Positions 58,710 through 64,000 of a DNA stretch of 64,000 nt are shown here, in pieces. The position numbers and the translations under genes are program-made. This DNA is from Streptomyces venezuelae (lineage in GTDB: Bacteria > Actinomycetota > Actinomycetes > Streptomycetales > Streptomycetaceae): the NCBI RefSeq assembly GCF_008642295.1, contig NZ_CP029190.1:1984001-2048000 (forward strand), in the 5' to 3' direction. The number at the start of each line of letters is the position of its first letter. Positions within the stretch are counted from its first letter, which is position 1. The notes beneath the pieces are model-generated. The model saw only the letters and a list, made by a program, of their open reading frames with translations, had not been told where the DNA came from and did not search any database.

Positions 58710-60024
58710 GGTCCGCTCCGCCGCCACGGGCTGCGCCGGCCGCGCCGCCGGTGCCGTCGTCGGCCACCTCGTACCGCTTCACGTACGCGCCGAGGAAGGC
58801 CTGCAGCGTGGCCACGGCCGGGATCGCGATCAGCGCCCCGACCGCGCCGAGCAGCGCCGTCCCGGCGACCACGGACCCGAAGGCCACCGCCGGGTGGATG
58901 TCGACCGTCCGCGAGGTCAGCTTGGGCTGCAGCACATAGTTCTCGAACTGCTGGTAGATGACCACGAATCCGAGCACGTACAGCGCGTACCAGGGATTGA
59001 CGGTGAAGGCGATCAGCATCGGCAGCGCGCCCGCGAGATAGGTGCCGATGGTGGGGATGAACTGCGAGACCAGCCCCACCCAGACGGCCAGGGCGGGCGC
59101 GTAGTCCAACTCCAGGATCATGAACAGGATGTAGTGCGCGATGCCGGAGATCAGTGCCATCAGGCCGCGGGAGTAGAGGTATCCGCCGGTCTTGGCGACG
59201 GCGATCTCCCAGGCCCGCAGCACCTCGGACTGCTTGGCGGGCGGGAGTACCGAGCACAGCGCGCGCCGCAGCCGCGGCCCGTCGGCGGCGAAGTAGAACG
59301 CGAACAGCCCGATCGTCAGAAGCCGGAAGAGCCCGCCGAGCACGGTGGCGGACACGTCGAGGACGCCGCTCGCGCTGTTCTGTACGTACCTCTGCAGCCA
59401 GTCGGAGCGCAGCAGGCTGTCCTGGATCTCCAGCCGGGACAACTCGGTGTTGAAGGTGGTGTTGATCGAGTTGATGACGTCGTCCAGGTAGTCCGGGAAG
59501 TCCTCGATGATCTCGATGATCTGTCCGGCGAGCATCGAGCCGAGGAGCACCACGAAGCCCACGGACGCCACGAACACGGCAAGGAAGACCAGGAAGGTGG
59601 CGAGTCCCCGGCGCACGCCGCGGGCGGCCATCCGGGAGACCGCGGGTTCGATCGCGAGCGCCAGGAAGAACGCGATCAGGATGTTGATGAGCAGGCCGAT
59701 GAGCTGGTGGAAGGCCCAGCTGCCCAGTTGGAAGCAGGCGTAGAGGGCGAGGGTCAGGACCACCGCGCGCGGCAGCCAGCGCGGCATCCGGGCCGCCGGG
59801 TCCACGGCCGTGCCCAGGCCGGCGCCCCGGCCGCCGCCGGTGCCGTGCGGTTCGGTGTGCGGTCCGGACCCGGGCGGATCCGCCGGGTCGGCTCCGGTCC
59901 CGGTTCCGGCCGGCGGGGCCGTCGCGGACTCCGGGAGTCTTGCCCCCGGCACGGAAGGGCCGGAGCGCGCATGACCCGGCCGGCCGGCCTGGTCGGGCTG
60001 ATCGGTCTCATCGGTGGCTGCCAC
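58648..60024 (-). CDS. AI-2E family transporter
   Basis: A 458-aa membrane protein of the YhhQ/TqsA (AI-2 exporter-like) family. After a Pro/Gly-rich lead of ~80 residues come about eight helices (VVLTLALYACFQLGSWAFHQLIGLLINILIAFFLALAIEP first), the long central loop with DDVINSINTTFNTELS, and the family ending VAFGSVVAGTALLGAVGALIAIPAVATLQAF. GTG start. Its last ~20 codons (PTSRAGSAPRPRLWRWPRLR) read antisense through the end of the broken Clp-N gene, so the C-terminus may be altered. Substrate unknown; 'AI-2' activity is not implied. Confidence 0.85.
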   Translation of the reverse strand: MAATDETDQPDQAGRPGHARSGPSVPGARLPESATAPPAGTGTGADPADPPGSGPHTEPHGTGGGRGAGLGTAVDPAARMPRWLPRAVVLTLALYACFQLGSWAFHQLIGLLINILIAFFLALAIEPAVSRMAARGVRRGLATFLVFLAVFVASVGFVVLLGSMLAGQIIEIIEDFPDYLDDVINSINTTFNTELSRLEIQDSLLRSDWLQRYVQNSASGVLDVSATVLGGLFRLLTIGLFAFYFAADGPRLRRALCSVLPPAKQSEVLRAWEIAVAKTGGYLYSRGLMALISGIAHYILFMILELDYAPALAVWVGLVSQFIPTIGTYLAGALPMLIAFTVNPWYALYVLGFVVIYQQFENYVLQPKLTSRTVDIHPAVAFGSVVAGTALLGAVGALIAIPAVATLQAFLGAYVKRYEVADDGTGGAAGAARGGGADPTSRAGSAPRPRLWRWPRLR

Positions 60025-60134
60025 GCGGCCAAGTCTCGCGCACCGGCGGCCGGGCGCGGGCGGCACCCGGTGAGGCCGGCCGGACCGGGGCCGGGATCAG
60101 GGGCCGGGGATCAGGCGTGCCGGCTGCACCGGGG

Positions 60135-60329
60135 TCAGCGCAGGTGGGCCGGGACGCCCATGGCCGCGCACACCGCGCGCCACACGTCCTTGGTCTCCCA
60201 GCCGGCGTCCAGCGCCTGGTGGACCGTACGTCCCCCCAGCTCGGTCATGACGTGGTCACGCGCGAAGGAGTCGGCGTAGGACTCACCGAAGTGCTCCGCC
60301 ATCCGCTCCCAGAAAATCGTCAACCTCAT
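60135..60329 (-). CDS. DUF3046 protein
   Basis: A 64-aa protein, MRLTIFWERMAEHFGESYADSFARDHVMTELGGRTVHQAL, with the conserved actinobacterial pattern ending WRAVCAAMGVPAHLR. Uncharacterised, common downstream of the recA region in Streptomyces. I chose the inner ATG; the frame extends ten codons further up. It reads opposite to the toroid-like gene at 60409. Confidence 0.82.
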   Translation of the reverse strand: MRLTIFWERMAEHFGESYADSFARDHVMTELGGRTVHQALDAGWETKDVWRAVCAAMGVPAHLR

Positions 60330-60408
60330 GGGCCCAGTATCCCGCCCCGGAGAGTGCACCCGGTCCGTTCCGGCCGCCCCGGACCGCAGCCCGGCCTACC
60401 GTGCGGCC

Positions 60409-61413
60409 ATGTCCAGAACCCCGGAACCGGCAGCGCTGCCCGGTTCGCCCCTGGCCCGTGCCGAGCAGTTCGTCTGGCTCACCGCCCGGGTGCTGGAGCA
60501 GCGCCGGTTCGCGTTCCACTTCCTCGCCGGTGACCGGGATGCGGTGGACGCGGCCCTCGGCTCGTACCTGAACGCGGACGGCGGGTACGGGCACGCACTC
60601 GACCCGGATCTCCGCGGTCCGCTCAGCCAGCCCCTGCACACCGTCCACGCGCTCCGCATCCTGGACGGCCTGGGCCGGTGCGCCGGGCAGCGCATCGAGC
60701 GGCTCTGCCGCCACCTGGCCGCGGTCTCCACGCCCGACGGCGCGCTGCCGGCGGTGTTTCCCGGCCCGCGCCCCTACCCGGCCGCCCCCTACCACCCGGT
60801 GCTGGACGATCCGCCGGGCGAGCTGCTGACCACCGGGCCGGTGGTGGGGCTGCTGCACCGCAACCGCATCTGGCACGCCTGGCTGTTCCGGGCCACCGAG
60901 TTCTGCTGGGAACGCGTCGAGAACCTGCGGCGCTCGCATCCGTACGAGATCCAGGCCGCGGTGGCCTTCCTGGACGGGGCGCCGGACCGGGCCCGGGCCT
61001 CCGCGGCTGCCGACCGGCTGGGTCGGCTGGCCCGGGCGGCCGGACTGGTCGTCCTCGACCCGCGGCGACGCGCCGAGTACCCGGTGGCGCCCGGCTACGC
61101 ACCGGGCGAGCAGCTGTTCCCGCACGATCTCGCCCGCCAACCGGAATCCCTGGCCCGCGGCTGGTTCACCGACGAGGAGCTGCGACGGTCGCTGGACTTC
61201 CTGGCGGCGGAGCAGCAGGAGGACGGCGGCTGGCCGGTACGCCGGCGGTGCTGGGCCCCGGGCAGCTCGCTGGAGCGGCGGCCGATCGTCACCCTGGAGG
61301 CGCTGCTGACCCTGCGCGCGTACGGCCGCCCGCTCGACGGAGGTCCGCCGGGCCCTGGCCCGGGGGGCGCCGGCCCGGGGCTCAGCCGCCCAGGGCCCGG
61401 ACTCCGGCGGTGA
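60409..61413 (+). CDS. Alpha/alpha-toroid protein (prenyltransferase/squalene-cyclase-like fold), uncharacterised
   Basis: A 334-aa soluble protein. Repeated short units such as NADGGYGHALDPDLRG and QEDGGWPVRRRCWAPG recall the QW-type and GGxxG elements of terpenoid-cyclase/protein-prenyltransferase toroids, but the catalytic Asp motifs are not evident. It may be an enzyme of unknown kind or a scaffold. Its last 32 nt overlap the convergent azlD. Confidence 0.6.
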   Translation: MSRTPEPAALPGSPLARAEQFVWLTARVLEQRRFAFHFLAGDRDAVDAALGSYLNADGGYGHALDPDLRGPLSQPLHTVHALRILDGLGRCAGQRIERLCRHLAAVSTPDGALPAVFPGPRPYPAAPYHPVLDDPPGELLTTGPVVGLLHRNRIWHAWLFRATEFCWERVENLRRSHPYEIQAAVAFLDGAPDRARASAAADRLGRLARAAGLVVLDPRRRAEYPVAPGYAPGEQLFPHDLARQPESLARGWFTDEELRRSLDFLAAEQQEDGGWPVRRRCWAPGSSLERRPIVTLEALLTLRAYGRPLDGGPPGPGPGGAGPGLSRPGPGLRR

Positions 61414-61690
61414 CCACCACCGCAGCCGCGACCACGATCAGGAACGGGGCCCGGAGCAGCAGGGCGACCCCGGCGGCGGCGAGCCCGGCCGCCCGGGCAT
61501 CGACCACCAGCGCGGATCCGGTGCTGAAGGTCTGCTGGGCGGTCAGCGCGGCGAGCAGGGCGACCGGCAGCAGGGCGGCCAGCCGCTGCACCAGCGGGCG
61601 CTCCAGCACACCGGCCGGGACGAGCAGTCCGGCCAGCTTGAGCAGGTAGCAGCCGAGGACGGTGGCGCCGATGGCGATCCAGACGTTCAC
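61382..61690 (-). CDS. azlD: Branched-chain amino acid exporter small subunit AzlD
   Basis: A 102-aa membrane protein with three to four helices (WIAIGATVLGCYLLKLAGLLV first; ending LIVVAAAVVVTAGVRALGG). Together with AzlC it exports branched-chain amino acids or analogues. Its GTG overlaps the azlC stop by four bases (GTGA), which fixes the start. Confidence 0.9.
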   Translation of the reverse strand: MNVWIAIGATVLGCYLLKLAGLLVPAGVLERPLVQRLAALLPVALLAALTAQQTFSTGSALVVDARAAGLAAAGVALLLRAPFLIVVAAAVVVTAGVRALGG

Positions 61691-62433
61691 GAGCGGCGTC
61701 CCTTCAGGAAGAGGATCACGGGCGCGGCGAGGGCGGCGACCAGCACCGGCACTCCGGCCGGCAGCACCGGCAGGAAGCCCAGTCCGAGGATCAGGGCGAG
61801 CGCGGCCACGGCCCGCTCGGTGGCGGTGCGCAGCATGGGGGCGAGCAGGGCGAGGAAGACCGCGGGTCCGGCGGCGTCCAGGCCCCACTTGTTGGTGTCA
61901 CCGATGGCCTCGGCGCCCAGGGCCCCGAGCAGGGTGGTGAGGTTCCACAGCAGGAACAGGCTGAGCCCGGTGACGGTGAAACCGAGCCGGGCGGCGCCCC
62001 GGTCCTTCTGGGCGAGGGAGACGGCGGCGGTCTCGTCGATCACCCAGTGCGCGGCGAACGGCCGGAGGGCGCGGGGCAGGGCCAGCAGCTGGGACAGCCG
62101 CAGCCCGTAGAAGGCGTTGCGGGTCCCGAGGAAGAAGGCTCCGGCGGCGGCGGTGAACGGGTTCCCGCCCGCGGCCAGCGCCCCGACCAGGGCGAACTGC
62201 GAGGCGCCGGTGAACACCAGCAGGCTGAGCACGCAGGCCTGGAGCACGCTGATGCCGGCCCCGGCGGCGGTCACCCCGAAGGCGAAGCCGGAGAGTCCGA
62301 CGGCAACCCCGACACCGAGGGAGTCGCGAACGACGGCCCGGCGGCCCGCGCCGGTCGGCCGGGCCACCGCCGTCTGCCCCTGGGGCGCCGGCGCCGAGGG
62401 TTGTGTCTGTGTCTGAGGCTGCTGCTGAGTCAC
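61687..62433 (-). CDS. azlC: Branched-chain amino acid exporter large subunit AzlC
   Basis: A 248-aa LIV-E family membrane protein. A Gln/Pro-rich 25-residue lead precedes the helices; SLLVFTGASQFALVGALAAGGNP and FFLGTRNAFYGLRLS are hallmarks. Coupled to azlD. The 136 nt between it and the AraC-type gene on the same strand hold a small tandem repeat and no obvious operator. Confidence 0.92.
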   Translation of the reverse strand: MTQQQPQTQTQPSAPAPQGQTAVARPTGAGRRAVVRDSLGVGVAVGLSGFAFGVTAAGAGISVLQACVLSLLVFTGASQFALVGALAAGGNPFTAAAGAFFLGTRNAFYGLRLSQLLALPRALRPFAAHWVIDETAAVSLAQKDRGAARLGFTVTGLSLFLLWNLTTLLGALGAEAIGDTNKWGLDAAGPAVFLALLAPMLRTATERAVAALALILGLGFLPVLPAGVPVLVAALAAPVILFLKGRRS

Positions 62434-62481
62434 GCCCCGACGCTATGCGGACGCGCGAGGCGCCGTCTTGTACGTTCTTGC

Positions 62482-62514
62482 GCGGCCAGCGCAGCCAGCG
62501 CAGCCAGCGCGGCC
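62482..62514. repeat. 9-bp tandem repeat (GCAGCCAGC) upstream of azlC
   Basis: Units at 62482-62490 (GCGGCCAGC), 62491-62499 and 62500-62508 (GCAGCCAGC), then a partial unit. It lies 48 nt upstream of the azlC start, in the leader. Confidence 0.65.
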
Positions 62515-62569
62515 GGACGGGCCGCAGCCGCGCGCCGGAACCACGCGCCGGAACCACGGCCCGGACGCC

Positions 62570-63397
62570 CTACCGTGTGCGCTCGCGCCGGTACGCGCCG
62601 GGCGGGACGCCCACGATCCGGGTGAAATGCCGGTTCAGGTGTGGCTGGTCGGTGAAGCCGACCGCCACGGCCGCCACGGCCGGCGGGGTGCCCTCCCCCA
62701 GCAGCAGGCGGGCGCGCCGCACCCGGGCGTCGGTCAGCCAGGTGTGCGGCGGCATCCCGTACCGCTCGCGGAAGGCCCGGAGCAGGGCGAACGGGCTGGT
62801 GCCCAGCTGTGCGGCGAGCTGTTCCAGGGACGGCGGGTCCGCGAGCCGGTCCTCCAGGACCGCACGGGCCCGCTCGGCGGTGCCGGTGCCGGCCCCCGCG
62901 GCCGGCCGGCCGGGCAGAGCGCCGCCGTGGCCGCGGAGCATCCGGGCCACCACGATCCGCAGCAGGCTGTCGGCGGCCAGCGCATTGCCCAGTTCGGCGG
63001 CCCGGTGGATCTCGGTGATCAGGCGGGCTCCCTCCGCGTCCATGACCAGTGTGTCGGTGAAGGCGGGGGTGCCGCGCAGGGTGGTGAGGTCGGCGGCGAC
63101 CTCGGCGACCAGGTCGGGCGCCGGGTAGAGAGTGGAGTAGGCCCAGCCCCCGGGGGTCCCGGCCCGGGCCGTGTGCGGGACCTCGGGGTTGATCAGCACC
63201 ACACTGCCCGGTCCGGCGCGCTCGGTCGCCCCGGGCAGGCCGATCTCCTCGATGCCGCAGGTCACGGCGGCGATGACATAGCCGTCGTGGGTGTGCCGGG
63301 GGAAGGTGTGGCGGACGTAGTGGGCGCGCAGCAGATCCAGGCCGGGCAGTTCCGGGTACTGCCAGTGCCGCGCCCATTCCCCGCCGTCTCTCCCCAT
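62570..63397 (-). CDS. AraC-family transcriptional regulator, probable regulator of azlCD
   Basis: A 275-aa regulator. The N-terminal cupin-like sensor contains HYVRHTFPRHTHDGYVIAAV with typical His spacing and PEVPHTARAG. The C-terminal tandem HTH comprises SLEQLAAQLGTSPFALLRAFRERYG and VAAVAVGFTDQPHLNRHFTRIVGVPPGAYRRE. This arrangement next to azlCD is common in actinobacteria, suggesting amino-acid-responsive control. The ATG is chosen with a GGGGGG run directly upstream; the frame is open further up through low-complexity sequence. Confidence 0.88.
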   Translation of the reverse strand: MGRDGGEWARHWQYPELPGLDLLRAHYVRHTFPRHTHDGYVIAAVTCGIEEIGLPGATERAGPGSVVLINPEVPHTARAGTPGGWAYSTLYPAPDLVAEVAADLTTLRGTPAFTDTLVMDAEGARLITEIHRAAELGNALAADSLLRIVVARMLRGHGGALPGRPAAGAGTGTAERARAVLEDRLADPPSLEQLAAQLGTSPFALLRAFRERYGMPPHTWLTDARVRRARLLLGEGTPPAVAAVAVGFTDQPHLNRHFTRIVGVPPGAYRRERTR

Positions 63398-63524
63398 CCC
63401 CCCATTCTGCGCGTCCCCCGCATCCCCCGCGTCCCTGCGCTCCCCGCGACCCCTGCGCCACCTGCGCCCGGTGCGTTTTCCACAGGCTCGGCCCGCTGTC
63501 GGTGGCGGGGTGCACGATGGTGCC

Positions 63525-64000
63525 ATGACCGGCTCCGCGCTCAACTCGTTCTCCCCTGCGACCCGCTCCTGGTTCACGGGGGCCTTCGTCGCGCCCACTT
63601 CCGCCCAGGAGGGCGCCTGGCGGGCCATCGGTGCGGGCTCGGACGTGCTGGTGGTGGCGCCGACCGGGTCCGGCAAGACCCTGGCGGCCTTCCTCGCCGC
63701 CCTGGACCGGCTGGCCTCCGTCCCGCCGCCCGCGGATCCGAAGAAGCGCTGCCGGGTGTTGTACGTATCCCCGCTGAAGGCCCTCGCGGTGGATGTGGAG
63801 CGGAACCTGCGCAGCCCGCTGACCGGGATCCGGCAGGAGGCGGTGCGGCTGGGGCTGCCCGAGCCGGAGATCCGGGTGGGGATCCGGTCCGGGGACACCC
63901 CGGCGGCGGAGCGGCGGGCGCTGGCCACCCGGCCGCCGGACATCCTCATCACCACCCCCGAATCGCTGTTCCTGATGCTGACCTCGGCGGCCCGCGAAGC
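63525..64000 (+). CDS. lhr: Lhr-type ATP-dependent helicase, N-terminal part (runs off the window)
   Basis: The first 158 codons of a superfamily 2 helicase. The Q-region TSAQEGAWRAIGAGSDVLVV is followed by Walker A APTGSGKTLAAFLAALDRL near residue 55, YVSPLKALAVDVERNL near residue 92, and GIRSGDTPAAERR then ILITTPESLFLML near residue 148, all characteristic of Lhr. The ATG at 63525 lies 128 nt from the divergent AraC gene. The rest, including the large C-terminal domain of long Lhr, lies outside. Confidence 0.92.
   Translation, partial: MTGSALNSFSPATRSWFTGAFVAPTSAQEGAWRAIGAGSDVLVVAPTGSGKTLAAFLAALDRLASVPPPADPKKRCRVLYVSPLKALAVDVERNLRSPLTGIRQEAVRLGLPEPEIRVGIRSGDTPAAERRALATRPPDILITTPESLFLMLTSAARE

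Noticed and set aside
1..64000. CRISPR array, prophage, insertion sequence, tRNA or rRNA genes
   Set aside because: No regularly spaced repeats, integrase, transposase, capsid-type genes, tRNA cloverleaf with CCA context, or rRNA segments were seen.

Overview
This 64-kb window is high-GC actinobacterial chromosome. Gene content and order match the Streptomyces core region between recQ and lhr: recQ, rnhB, nrdJ/nrdR, lexA, a DinG helicase, hflX, rshA, dapF, miaA, miaB, gluR/gluK beside gluABCD, recX/recA, lhr. GTG starts are frequent, third codon positions are almost all G or C, and proteins have Ala/Gly/Pro-rich tails. I see no rRNA, tRNA, CRISPR array, prophage, transposase or integrase. Gene assignments and starts are from reading the sequence; no database search was run.

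Layout. (1) 1-12030: 3' end of recQ with a phosphoribosyltransferase-like tail, two uncharacterised proteins, RNase HII, a divergent TetR/MFS efflux pair with two matching operator-like repeats, a DUF4153-like membrane protein, an ADP-ribosylglycohydrolase/phosphatase pair, a YdbC-like protein, a VOC protein and a helical hypothetical. (2) 12047-19071: DNA-precursor and SOS block: nrdR-nrdJ (B12-dependent ribonucleotide reductase and its repressor), divergent lexA with an SOS box, and a DinG-type helicase. (3) 19233-23390: a two-gene NIS siderophore module (IucA/IucC synthetase plus acyltransferase) and a secreted trypsin-like protease. (4) 23400-34586: housekeeping block: hflX, M1 aminopeptidase, rshA, dapF, miaA, two small proteins including an MT0933-type antitoxin, a LigB-like protein and miaB. 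(5) 34669-41276: a TAXI binding protein, a secreted protein, a ROK kinase, a GH5-like hydrolase and a Tat-exported GH85 endoglycosidase, which together look like a small glycan-processing locus. (6) 41347-50222: two-component genes gluK/gluR, divergent glutamate importer gluABCD, an FAD monooxygenase, then a cysteine-rich leader peptide followed by cysteine dioxygenase and rhodanese. (7) 50263-64000: an ABC permease without ATPase, recX/recA with an SOS box, a PP2C-type phosphatase, a DUF4232 protein, a YdeI-like protein, an MBL-fold enzyme running into a broken Clp-N/HTH gene, an AI-2E family transporter, DUF3046, a toroid-like protein, azlCD with an AraC regulator, and the 5' end of lhr.

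How the genes work together. RecA, RecX, LexA, the DinG-like helicase, RecQ, Lhr and the ribonucleotide reductase serve repair and dNTP supply; LexA-type boxes precede lexA and recA. MiaA and MiaB act successively on tRNA A37. The Glu system couples a glutamate sensor pair to its transporter. The cysteine leader, dioxygenase and rhodanese look like a cysteine-responsive sulfur-catabolic operon.

I did not find a clearly new multi-gene system. The best leads are the cysteine-codon leader peptide (49044-49130), the decayed Clp-N/HTH gene (58172-58709), the twin operators at 4201-4267, the RSH protein with a degenerate synthetase site, the orphan siderophore pair, and the GH5/GH85/ROK locus.
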